Origin: a virus
Direction: 5' to 3' (one strand)
DNA: 35,327 bases
IMG/VR virus record: IMGVR_UViG_3300046467_002355
Span: 1 to 35,327 of that record
Made by a program: the position numbers and the translations under genes. The notes under the pieces were generated by a model. It worked only from the letters and a program-made list of their open reading frames with translations. It did no database searches and was not told the DNA's origin. This document shows, in pieces, positions 15,901-24,305 of the stretch. Each line of letters begins with the position of its first letter. Within the stretch, counting starts at the first letter, position 1.

Positions 15901-17590
15901 ATTTTACTCGGAGTTGTGCATTCTTAATATCATTACCTCCTATGAAATTTGCAAATTGTTGTGTTGATGGATAGGATATTATATTTACTTGATCCAAATA
16001 AGCAGTATCTAATTCAAACCTTAATTGATTAAAACGAGAACCCCCATATCGACTTCTTACATATGTTATATCATCATTATATGAAGCATCAAAATATCGC
16101 TCTCCTTCAGGGATCCCTCCGTTTATTGCTCCTGCCATTGCTTTAGCTACCTCTTGGAGGGTACCATTAGGATTAAAGAATTGTTCATAAGATGTTCCTG
16201 GTCCATTGGTAAGTGTTATGTTTGCTGCTATCTCATCAATGAATTTATTCCCATCATAAAATCTGATACGATATCCTACAACAGGATTGTTTAAAAATTG
16301 AAAGCTTGCCATTGCTTGTCCCTTATCTTCTTCAATGGAAGATGTGGCAAAAGCTGTCGGTTGTTTAAACCCAGTTAAAAGAGATATGTCTATCTTTTTA
16401 TCAAAAAGTCTAATCTGATCCTTGCCCCAAATAGAACCTTTTTTAATAGTATGAAAACTATCTTCCTTATCTTTAACATAAAATATAGATTCTACCTCTT
16501 CCACTCTTTGTGATGTAGGAAGTCCTGTAACAGTTGATATGGTATCTTTGTCTAGGTATAGAAGTATTCCTAATGGGTTTTCTATTTCAAAGGGTGTATT
16601 TAAAGTTTCTGAAACTTCTTCTATTGTTTTTATCTTAGGTATCTGTGTTTTTTCAGTTCCCATATAAAAACCTGTTCCAGATAAATCAAAATCACCTTCA
16701 TCTATAGAATTAACATATAACCCAAAGTATCTATTATAGGAATAGTCAGGAGCATTATCATCTGTAAATAAAAATTGCATATTAAGTAAATTAGCAGCAA
16801 TGACCCCTGTTCGTTGAAACCCTTGGGTAATAAAATATTCATCTTGAATAATTGTCCCATCCTGAGCAACCAAACCCTCATATGCATATTCCCCCTTAGT
16901 TACAAAGCCTCCTTTATCATAAGAAATTCCACTCCACTGAAAAGGTTCATCTTTACGCCAACTAGTGGTAAGAGGGGCATCCGGGAAATCGATATTAGAT
17001 TTGTAATTGCGGATGTAAGAACCGATATTACTTTTTTCAGTAAGATCAAAGGTTTTAATAGCAGTACAATTTTCTAAAACTTTTTTGGTAAATTCTATAG
17101 ATGTCTGAGCTACATCTTCCCCATCTAAAGAATTTGTAGCATTAACATTATTTACAGCAACAGGTTCTTCTAACCTAAATATAACAAAATAATTGGGAAT
17201 TTGATTATTTAACCAGAGTGGTGCTAAAAATCCCAAATCTTCTGTATAGGATTCTGATGCTATAGAAACAGCACCTGCATCATAAAACATTTCATACTGA
17301 TCTCCGTATTGAGAAAGAACTGCTGTGTCCTCAAATTGTTGAAAGGCTTCGTATGCTATATCCTTTGGGACCTTTCCTCCTTGGAAAAATCTATGAATAT
17401 CCTTTTCATATGAAGAATCAGGACTTATTTTAAATGCTTTAAATGCAGCAGAAGATAATGTTGTATTAGCACTAAATGATTCCAAATAAATGCTGTCACT
17501 ACTATCTACTACTAACTTTACATTTGTACTAAGTTTAGGGTTTGTTCTAATTAAACCGTATGATGCTTCGTCAAGTATTTTCTCGACCAT
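12941..17590 (-). CDS. Giant virion protein, 1549 residues, unknown role
   Basis: This is the largest gene of the window. The start MVEKILDEASYGLIRTNPKL follows a 52-bp gap with a promoter-like A-rich motif. The protein is beta-rich and acidic, contains no transmembrane segment, and ends near residue 1549 in a helical region (KIELYLFIEKRLIEYFF) with an unstructured-looking tail. It precedes the fibre gene in transcription order and lies in a row of tail genes, so it is most likely a baseplate-peripheral or fibre-network component. I see no enzymatic motif and cannot assign it to a T4 counterpart such as gp10, gp12 or gp34 from sequence patterns. Confidence 0.75.
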   Translation of the reverse strand: MVEKILDEASYGLIRTNPKLSTNVKLVVDSSDSIYLESFSANTTLSSAAFKAFKISPDSSYEKDIHRFFQGGKVPKDIAYEAFQQFEDTAVLSQYGDQYEMFYDAGAVSIASESYTEDLGFLAPLWLNNQIPNYFVIFRLEEPVAVNNVNATNSLDGEDVAQTSIEFTKKVLENCTAIKTFDLTEKSNIGSYIRNYKSNIDFPDAPLTTSWRKDEPFQWSGISYDKGGFVTKGEYAYEGLVAQDGTIIQDEYFITQGFQRTGVIAANLLNMQFLFTDDNAPDYSYNRYFGLYVNSIDEGDFDLSGTGFYMGTEKTQIPKIKTIEEVSETLNTPFEIENPLGILLYLDKDTISTVTGLPTSQRVEEVESIFYVKDKEDSFHTIKKGSIWGKDQIRLFDKKIDISLLTGFKQPTAFATSSIEEDKGQAMASFQFLNNPVVGYRIRFYDGNKFIDEIAANITLTNGPGTSYEQFFNPNGTLQEVAKAMAGAINGGIPEGERYFDASYNDDITYVRSRYGGSRFNQLRFELDTAYLDQVNIISYPSTQQFANFIGGNDIKNAQLRVKFGDEERFSPNRFVKTNGGYADILSYTPYLLEPIYDPTGNNIIGYTDIDKYMMIQLSIDQIYLTSTSQAALYVDYKPSFGRFSFFPIKDFDFDFYSDLYSQEGELQFEYDEYNILSPGTASIQEHIGVGSDPDIIDFYDDGGFANLMGLLREADPNIDFDTFISSEYERLEENYLKTQAVSSRITPYINKWSYYQEGKDVRNHPYRLDVSEAFGPSNFSSSQFDIGQVPLGFSHEWYYLCEVPEYFTREAIEESWSYFNTAPVDEVEEDILAGTPYIPGTFQKVTSDGFMEYFIVDKFDHNNEIVLINRQLRWGTFSGGDEENFAQTFLRGVKIIAKPKADPSVIPNFNARTLNYVRNGSFNDYKFSAILVPNVPDKPNVEIKFIKNDKWKTLTMVIFVAIDWDYVDGNRQSIDRTLLYSLNNRYQTSGTEVIPDAFENNPMQGAISLSWSSNEGTYLKIIGTPDSNGVPTQFLTDVTVGANGNYNDIEWEILTGPDAGIYSISGIFKVISDTELHCDLNGLSGPSGPMWPPAFNPTPAEQREAIYTIIGGGYGAFSTRMTSISFAEVLDKVSNGDPSIIYETINEDGSRVLNDDDTLAQTFIVELRGQDTFLKSIYVGVLPDPNKPTIFNLTDIIGYDLSLQKRPRIVPFSRHSGNYDPLTHDLLYFRDPYLDINFNAGGVTGNLTGSTGGGSIIPDETYKIKVLDLTRYANTQFYSDEPAFGQIDNFFYHKVNTEDPSTILELSNESAFKSLYPLINEVGIDYRDFYIFSSNWDPGYFRKSIDKAVIQDIIGTRSMKEKKSFFGSKYLKVPQNVTLQTFEPGEISPGIVSLNSPRIKQPLYTIGDFIHKEDDVKIELYLFIEKRLIEYFFGPVKEVFARYVNPLFGVGNLTTIDDDVRAYITLNILPLYKLQLVELFTRALRAEQPTDYTTAELDDSAKFAAGLTITDNFSSKLLNTNPFDTRLIYNKRSGYSEQIGLSVTLEKK

Positions 17591-17601
17591 TTAACTTGTC
17601 A

Positions 17602-17617
17602 CTTTTTTTATTTATTC
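17602..17617 (-). promoter_or_regulatory. A-rich promoter-like motif before the 1549-residue gene
   Basis: The 52-bp gap 17591-17642 holds GAATAAATAAAAAAAG on the minus strand. It differs from the motif at 331-344 mainly by A for T at one position, and contains AATAAATA, one base from the T4 late core TATAAATA. It could be a late promoter or simply the A-rich leader that precedes many starts here. Confidence 0.3.
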
Positions 17618-17642
17618 ACCAACCTAATGTTACCTTTTACCC

Positions 17643-20600
17643 TCAAGTAGAGCGGCGATCAGTAAGTGCATCTTGGTTGACTTTAGTCTCAGTGACAGAT
17701 GGAGCAAGAGAGGATACAATTTTTTCTAAATTAGAAAGGCTCTTAGAAATTGTAGCTGCTGGGAATGTTTCAATATTAAGTCTATCTGATTTGTAGGTTG
17801 CAAATATTTCTACATCAAACTGAAACACCTCATTTATTGAAGTATATAGGTCAAAACCAATTCTTTTAGCATAAGTCACATTAACTGTGGCTCCTGTATT
17901 ATCTCCAGCAATACTGCCACGTCCTCCGCCGCTGGACCCGGATCCAGAACCAAAATAATCGGTCATTCGGTATTGAAAGGTAAGTGGGATATTTAAAGAT
18001 TGAGTATTTCCAAACACTATATCTTTTGTAGATAAACTTGAATCCCCTGTTACTTGGATGAGTGTATGATCTTCAGGAGCAATAAAAAGATAAGCCCCAC
18101 AGCTTTTTTGTCCTAAAAGATATTGATCAAGTGGAGAAAAGCTATTTTTAATATTCCTAGAATAAGAATCCCCACCTGCTATACTCTGTAGATTAGCAAC
18201 ATTTAATGTTGGGCTAGCCTCAAAATTTTGTGGTCCTCCACCTGGGGTAATTAATGAAGCAGGATAAGGTGAAACACCAGCAGGTGGAAATTGAGCCACA
18301 TTTTCATTAAGATAGATATTCTGTGTCTTACCTTTTGTCTCATCAGACTTTAAGGGTGCAAATTTAGATTGTCTAAATAAAACTTGATCTGGCGATGAAG
18401 CAGCAGCAATAGGATGACTTGCAGTAAAATCGAAAGGAGGCCCAAGAGCTGTTATATCAGTTATTGTTTGAATATCTCCTAGGGGCGCACCTTCTACAGT
18501 AGTTAGAGTTTCATATGCCTTTGCAAAAGCAAGCATATTTTTAACATAAGGATGTTCTATATGAACTTCTAATGTATCACTATTCCAACCAACTTGTGTT
18601 GCTGTATCGGGAGTATTAATATCAACAAAACCACCACCCCAAATAAATTCTCCTCCTGTAGCTATACCTGTGGCTATACCTCTTCCATAATAATTTTCAG
18701 CATTATCTAAGTTAATTACAAAATCACCATCAGGATTAACATAATTGTAAAAAACTTCTTCAGAAGCAACATCCTTCAATCTACAAAATATGTACTGCCC
18801 TTTATTCTGAGCAGATTGGTAAGGTGCAATAGAAACATCTTGACCAAATTTATCCGCAGCTGTAACAGATGGGTTAGCTAAAAGAATAGGTGTTAAATCA
18901 TATTTACGAAGTGTATTGTAATCACTGTCATCTGCTGTATATGTAGCTATACCATCACTTTGGTTAATTGCACTGTCATCTAACCAAGGATATGTTGCTG
19001 GTAAAATAACAGCTCCTGTATTATTTAAGAAGGTTGATGGTCCTGGAGCAGGATTTTCAGATTGTTTGGTCATTCTTGTTCTATTCCCAGTAACCCGAGA
19101 AATTAATTGAAGAACAGTCTGTTCTGCATTAGCTAAATTAATATAATAAGTCTTACTTACTATGGCTCCCCTTGGATCATCCAAATCAGCCACCTCATTT
19201 AAATAAAAACCTGCAAAGAATTTAGTCAAAGTATTTTTTTGTAAAGGCAAAGAATTACCTTGGTCATCTACTAGTGTAACTTCTAACAACCCAGCTGCCC
19301 TCTTAAGAATTTCCTCAAATTCCAATAATTGATTAGACATGTCCACTAATTTAGAAAATAAGTCAATAGGTGTTTGGTTTTCTGATAAAAATCCAGATGC
19401 TATTGTAGGAGCAGTGTGTGCGAAATATTTTTCATTAGCAACAAATGAAGAACTTAAGTGTTCTTGTATTCCCATTTCATTAAGATCTTCTTCTAATGAT
19501 ATCTTAGCTAAATCTTGTTGATTTTCTTGTAAGATAGTTTCAACAGCACTATCAGAACTTAAGTTTGCTGGAAATTCTATTCTTGTAGCTAATGACCAAT
19601 TACTCATTAAAGGATTTGAAGGCCAACCTGCTTCAGAAACAGATTTGACCTGTACTTCTACAATTTCTCCCTTCCTAACAGGAATGTCTAATTGGTTCAT
19701 ATTTACAGCTTCTGCATTATCATCATTAACAGGTTCCCAGTAATATAAACCTGTAACAGAATCCTTTTCCCTAGGTCGTATGGCTGTTTCTACTTGAACC
19801 CAGTTAGAAAATGCACCTTGGCTTGTACCTACACCATCTTGAAAAGTAAACTCATCTACTGGATTTGCTGCTCCGTCTGCTGAAAGATATCGATATCTTA
19901 TTACAAATTTGATAATATCTTGTTCTCCTGTTTCTGGGCTTACTTTAGGGGCAGGAACTTTCCAAAAACCTCTGGCTCTATATTTTGGTAAAATGCTTTC
20001 TACTGAATTATCATCAGCCTTTGCAGCTATCTCTTTAACAACCGAAGAATATAATTCAGATGTAGAACTCCTCTCTGTAACTAACCCTTGTAATTCATTC
20101 TTATCTGCATCTCTTTCAACTTCTGTTGCATAATTAGTAGTTTGTATCTTGGTTCGTTTTTGTACTATAGCTGTATCTAACTGTTTAATCTCAGCCTCTA
20201 AAGTATTCTTTTGATCATTAAGTTGTTGTAATTGTACAACTGCATCTGCATTAGTAACTTGTCCATTAATTAATACAACCCTAAAATCATTAGCTTCTAA
20301 AATAGGTGCATTAGGTTTAATACCTTGTTTAGTAGTAGGCATCTTATCTTGTGCAAAAGATAATAAGAACCGTCCAAAGTCTACAGCCTGTTGTTGATAA
20401 AAAGTAGCCAAAGTCTCTTTAGTTCCAGCATTATCTATGGTTGTTAATTCACTCGTATAGAATCCTGAACCTGGAGACCAATTAACCGAAGGAATTTTTG
20501 AATTAGGATCTATAGGTTTAATAAAAGTAACACAACGTTCGCCAAAACCTATACTTACTTCTAATTCAACAGTATTATTAGCACTTGATGCAATTTTAAG

Positions 20601-21515
20601 TACATCCGCTCCAATAGTTACTGGTTGAGAACCTTCAATTAAGTTTAAGATAACTGAACTAGTACTTGCATCAATTTGAATAATTTGATATCGTGTATCT
20701 ATAGGATCTGAAATAACCTCTAAAGAATCTCCAACCTTAAGACCTATGCCATCAGGAAATGCTGCTTCTACATCAGAATAAGTAGTCTTATTAAGTTTAT
20801 ATAATTTCTTTGTTGTAGTAATAGAAACTCCATTTATCTCTTGAGTCACTTCCTCATCGGCTATACGGAGTACACTAAAAGTTCCACTGTATTGTAAATT
20901 TCTAGGTGGAAGATCAACAACAGCCTCATCTAAAACATAAGCTATATTATTATTAACAAGGTCTAATAAATATTCATCATAAACAATATCGGACTTTGTA
21001 TTAAAATTATTGTTGAAATAATTTATTTTACTCTGTGTATTGCAATCTAATATGTAACGACTTACTATAGCTCGTTCTGTGTCTATAGGAACTTGACCTG
21101 TAAGATCAAATGTTACATATAATAAAGGGTTGATTAACCCTTCAAAGAACCAATTGGATTTTGTATCAAATGTATTAATAGTATTAAGTCCTGTGAGGTC
21201 CGGAGCTTCTACAGGCAATTGTGCTAAGACTAATTTTCTAAAAGTTCCATCAGCTAATCTTATGGAACTGTCTCCGCCACCAACATTAGTGATAGTTTGG
21301 ATATTACTGTCTAACCTATCAACAGAATTTTTAAGGTACCCAAAACTTGGTATAGTGACCCTAGAAATTGTATTGTCATTATTTTGTATATTGACAGTTA
21401 CTGAATCTCTACTGGACGTTATGGCTTGGTTAACCTTTTCAAAACTTTCTATGGAATTATTGAACATCCTTAAAAATTCAGGTAGAATTGTTTGTATTGA
21501 ATTTTGTTCTGCCAT
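17643..21515 (-). CDS. Giant virion protein with coiled coil and FN3-like domain
   Basis: This 1290-residue protein begins MAEQNSIQTILPEFLRMFNN. A coiled coil is predicted by eye at about 425-500 (QLNDQKNTLEAEIKQLDTAI). A fibronectin-III-like stretch lies at about 510-650, ending with VQVKSVSEAGWPSNP and MSNWSLATRIEFP, the type of pattern seen in tail fibre and baseplate proteins. The last quarter includes a Gly/Ser-rich loop (GSGSGSSGGGRGS) and beta-rich sequence. No catalytic motif is seen. It is one of three consecutive large genes and is probably part of the same peripheral baseplate or fibre assembly. Stop and start of neighbours are 21 and 52 bp away. Confidence 0.75.
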   Translation of the reverse strand: MAEQNSIQTILPEFLRMFNNSIESFEKVNQAITSSRDSVTVNIQNNDNTISRVTIPSFGYLKNSVDRLDSNIQTITNVGGGDSSIRLADGTFRKLVLAQLPVEAPDLTGLNTINTFDTKSNWFFEGLINPLLYVTFDLTGQVPIDTERAIVSRYILDCNTQSKINYFNNNFNTKSDIVYDEYLLDLVNNNIAYVLDEAVVDLPPRNLQYSGTFSVLRIADEEVTQEINGVSITTTKKLYKLNKTTYSDVEAAFPDGIGLKVGDSLEVISDPIDTRYQIIQIDASTSSVILNLIEGSQPVTIGADVLKIASSANNTVELEVSIGFGERCVTFIKPIDPNSKIPSVNWSPGSGFYTSELTTIDNAGTKETLATFYQQQAVDFGRFLLSFAQDKMPTTKQGIKPNAPILEANDFRVVLINGQVTNADAVVQLQQLNDQKNTLEAEIKQLDTAIVQKRTKIQTTNYATEVERDADKNELQGLVTERSSTSELYSSVVKEIAAKADDNSVESILPKYRARGFWKVPAPKVSPETGEQDIIKFVIRYRYLSADGAANPVDEFTFQDGVGTSQGAFSNWVQVETAIRPREKDSVTGLYYWEPVNDDNAEAVNMNQLDIPVRKGEIVEVQVKSVSEAGWPSNPLMSNWSLATRIEFPANLSSDSAVETILQENQQDLAKISLEEDLNEMGIQEHLSSSFVANEKYFAHTAPTIASGFLSENQTPIDLFSKLVDMSNQLLEFEEILKRAAGLLEVTLVDDQGNSLPLQKNTLTKFFAGFYLNEVADLDDPRGAIVSKTYYINLANAEQTVLQLISRVTGNRTRMTKQSENPAPGPSTFLNNTGAVILPATYPWLDDSAINQSDGIATYTADDSDYNTLRKYDLTPILLANPSVTAADKFGQDVSIAPYQSAQNKGQYIFCRLKDVASEEVFYNYVNPDGDFVINLDNAENYYGRGIATGIATGGEFIWGGGFVDINTPDTATQVGWNSDTLEVHIEHPYVKNMLAFAKAYETLTTVEGAPLGDIQTITDITALGPPFDFTASHPIAAASSPDQVLFRQSKFAPLKSDETKGKTQNIYLNENVAQFPPAGVSPYPASLITPGGGPQNFEASPTLNVANLQSIAGGDSYSRNIKNSFSPLDQYLLGQKSCGAYLFIAPEDHTLIQVTGDSSLSTKDIVFGNTQSLNIPLTFQYRMTDYFGSGSGSSGGGRGSIAGDNTGATVNVTYAKRIGFDLYTSINEVFQFDVEIFATYKSDRLNIETFPAATISKSLSNLEKIVSSLAPSVTETKVNQDALTDRRST

Positions 21516-21536
21516 GCAGCTAAGTTCTTTATTTAT

Positions 21537-23636
21537 TTATTTTAGTACATCATAGACGAAACTAAGTGTAGCACCATCAGTACATATTATTTCAATTATT
21601 GGGGTAGAACTTAAAAGTTCTGAATTATCTATGTCCGCCATTAGGATTCCATAAGAACCCGAATTAAGTCTACTTAATGAATCAGTGTATAACTTAATTT
21701 TTTGAGATCCTATATCTAATGTAGTATCAAAAACTAATCTGAGTGTCTGACCAGTTTTAAATGGTATTGCAGAATCATCTACCTTAAATATGAGATCGCC
21801 ACCAGCCTGATTAACAGTATTCATCCTACACATATTAGTATAATATTGTAAAGGGAAGTATACAGTAGGTATAGCCACATTAATATTAAGTGGGGCAGTA
21901 GAATCAATTACAACACCATTCTCATCAACAGGAGTATCAAAGGCATATTCTTGAGTACCTAAGGAAAGTGTAATCAGATTAGGAACACTCTTGTCTACAA
22001 TAATACCAGAACCCGCTCGTACAACATCAGTATTATATTGAAGTTGTAGTGATGTCTTCCCGTTTGCTATATTTATTATTTCATCTGAATTTTTGGCTAT
22101 AAGATCAAGTAGTGTAGTATCACTTGCAAATGCCAAAGAGGCATTATCTATTTGCCCTTGCATATTAGTTACTTGATCTTGTAAAAATTCAACTGAACTT
22201 ACAGAAGAAATAACATTTTCTAAGGATTGAACTTTAAGATCGAGTTCAGAGATTTCTAATTGTTGTCTTTGGAATATTTTAGCCGATTCTTGTAGTTGCG
22301 CAGTTGCATCACTAAAGAGGCCCATCGAAAACGTATTGTAGTCGTTAACAATGGTATCGATCCCAGTAGATCCAGGAGAAGCATCGAATCTTAAATTAAT
22401 TTTAAAACCAAAAGAATTACCGTTTTGTCCAGTTACTTTGTTAGGTTTATATTTTGGGTACCTCTGTATATATCCCCCATCTGTGGTCGGAGTTATATTA
22501 TCTAAAAGAAGAATTCCATAAAGATTAGTAACTGTGTTTTCTGAATTATTTACATCGACCAAATCATAATAAACTAAGACGACATTAAATTCAAAATTAC
22601 CAGATAAGTCTGACCCATTAAATTGAGGTATAGTAGATAAGGTATTATTATTTGTTATCTGTTCATAATCGTTAGGATTCCAATCTAATGTTATACCTCC
22701 TAAATTATTTCTTCGATAAGCCACTCCTGCAAAACCAGCAGGACTTCCATAATCGGCTGGATATTTTCTTATGTCTACATTACTAGAATCAATAAATGTA
22801 GTAGGTTCGGTAAAATAAGCGTCATTAGTTGTGGTAGGTTGAGGTTGATCCATCCAGTTAGCATTAGGATCAGTATAAGTTATAGGATTATCTACATCAT
22901 AAAAAGCTAATATCGAAAGTGCTTGTGGGTGCACAGTTGCAGCATTTCTACCTTCTATGAATTCATTTTCTCCTTGTATAGCTAAACTAGGTTGATAGTT
23001 TGCATCTTGGACAGCATCAAATAAAATCGTGGGAGTGTTACCTACTTCAGTAGGAACATTAATGTAAACCTCAGTATAAGCCTCTCCAGCTTTTTCAACA
23101 TTATTTACCATGTCAATATCTCCAAGATATCTTACAACCCTTTCATAGTGTACGGTTCCTGTACAACTTGCATCTTCCTCAACAAAAAGAGGTCGTGTTA
23201 CACTAGGTGCTTCTTCAATATCAGTAGCACCCCTAAACCTCATTGCCCCGGTTTCTTTAAGCCACTTAAAGAATATTCTTTCTGCTGGGCTTTGTTTTAC
23301 ATCTGGGTCATAATCTGCATCACTAAGAATTAACTCTTCTAAATTAAGAGCATAATTTTGTAAACTTTCTGTCCAGTTAACATTAGGATCTGCCTTAAGT
23401 CCTCCATTCCAAATCATCCCATCAATTGTATCAAATTGCATAAAATTATCAAATGTACCGAAGTCGGTAAATGATAACTTATTAAAATCGGGAATATTTA
23501 GCAAGGCAAATTTTGAAAAGACCAATCTAGTGTTCTCATTGTTAAGAGTTTTAGAAAGGTCTCTAGCTGCTGACGAGAACGTATAAAATGTCCCGCCGTC
23601 TGCTTGCGGTGTTCTTATTAAAGGCGTGGTTGCCAT
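21537..23636 (-). CDS. Tail/baseplate structural protein with coiled coil, 699 residues
   Basis: The N terminus MATTPLIRTPQADGGTFYTF leads into a mixed region with many aromatic residues; a coiled coil occurs at about 447-505 (LEISELDLKVQSLENVISSV), and the C-terminal 190 residues are beta-rich with a final strand SFVYDVLK. A trimer with a central coiled coil and a beta-rich tip is plausible. Its place between a gp7-like wedge gene and the giant tail genes suggests baseplate periphery. I do not recognise a T4 counterpart. The preceding gene ends 14 bp upstream. Confidence 0.7.
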   Translation of the reverse strand: MATTPLIRTPQADGGTFYTFSSAARDLSKTLNNENTRLVFSKFALLNIPDFNKLSFTDFGTFDNFMQFDTIDGMIWNGGLKADPNVNWTESLQNYALNLEELILSDADYDPDVKQSPAERIFFKWLKETGAMRFRGATDIEEAPSVTRPLFVEEDASCTGTVHYERVVRYLGDIDMVNNVEKAGEAYTEVYINVPTEVGNTPTILFDAVQDANYQPSLAIQGENEFIEGRNAATVHPQALSILAFYDVDNPITYTDPNANWMDQPQPTTTNDAYFTEPTTFIDSSNVDIRKYPADYGSPAGFAGVAYRRNNLGGITLDWNPNDYEQITNNNTLSTIPQFNGSDLSGNFEFNVVLVYYDLVDVNNSENTVTNLYGILLLDNITPTTDGGYIQRYPKYKPNKVTGQNGNSFGFKINLRFDASPGSTGIDTIVNDYNTFSMGLFSDATAQLQESAKIFQRQQLEISELDLKVQSLENVISSVSSVEFLQDQVTNMQGQIDNASLAFASDTTLLDLIAKNSDEIINIANGKTSLQLQYNTDVVRAGSGIIVDKSVPNLITLSLGTQEYAFDTPVDENGVVIDSTAPLNINVAIPTVYFPLQYYTNMCRMNTVNQAGGDLIFKVDDSAIPFKTGQTLRLVFDTTLDIGSQKIKLYTDSLSRLNSGSYGILMADIDNSELLSSTPIIEIICTDGATLSFVYDVLK

Positions 23637-23650
23637 CTACATGCTATTTT

Positions 23651-24298
23651 TTAGGATATGGTATACCCGGTTCCTCCAATTATGTACCAATCACCATTTC
23701 CAGTTCCATCATCAACACTAAGTAGATGTACAGTCTGCCCTTGGTCATTCATAGATATTATGGTACCTCCGCCAGGAAGTACAAAATTTAGCCCAGGGCT
23801 CACAATATCAACTTCTCCACCAGCAGTACCTGAATAGACAAAGAATATTTCCTGTCCTATTTTACCATCCCATAATTGTACAGTGAGTGGGGCACTATCG
23901 GAATTAGCAACTCTTTCTACTGTGTAAGGGGGTAATGCAGTACTTGTACCTACATTTACCACCATTGCAGAACCTGCAAAAATATCATCTAATGTTTGAG
24001 GGTCCACATTATTTCTAGTGAGTCCGCCTCCGTTCAGATTAATATCACCTCCTTGAACATTTACATTTGCAATAACATCAAATGTACTAGCATTAATATC
24101 TAGCCTAACCGTTGAAAGACCGACCCTAAGTGCATCTGTTTGTAAATTATTCAAATTAGTGATGGTTCCTGCTGATGGAGAAAAATAAACCTCCATTGCA
24201 TTAATTTCGCTAGCCAAGATATTAAAATTATCATTGATGACTATACGTGATCCAGATAGTGAATCAGTACCGAGAATTTCTGTTACGCTTATTGCCAT
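23651..24298 (-). CDS. Small virion protein sharing the fibre anchor motif
   Basis: This 215-residue beta-rich protein begins MAISVTEILGTDSLSGSRIV followed by INDNF. Twelve of the first 28 residues are identical to the start of the 992-residue fibre (M1, A2, I3, E7, L9, D12, S15, I21, N22, N24, F25, L28). The remainder is Gly-, Asn- and Thr-rich with short strands, typical of a short fibre or tip protein. The shared start suggests the same attachment site on the baseplate, or a common origin. Start ATG at 24296-24298, preceded by an ATAAAATAAG leader. Confidence 0.7.
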   Translation of the reverse strand: MAISVTEILGTDSLSGSRIVINDNFNILASEINAMEVYFSPSAGTITNLNNLQTDALRVGLSTVRLDINASTFDVIANVNVQGGDINLNGGGLTRNNVDPQTLDDIFAGSAMVVNVGTSTALPPYTVERVANSDSAPLTVQLWDGKIGQEIFFVYSGTAGGEVDIVSPGLNFVLPGGGTIISMNDQGQTVHLLSVDDGTGNGDWYIIGGTGYTIS

Positions 24299-24305
24299 TA
24301 CTTTC

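Noticed and set aside
21130-21555. Plus-strand open frame of 141 codons
   Set aside because: It is antisense to the N-terminal part of the 1290-residue virion gene, has no leader of its own, and its composition is that of a reverse-strand shadow. The same holds for 11177-11569 and 32612-33004.
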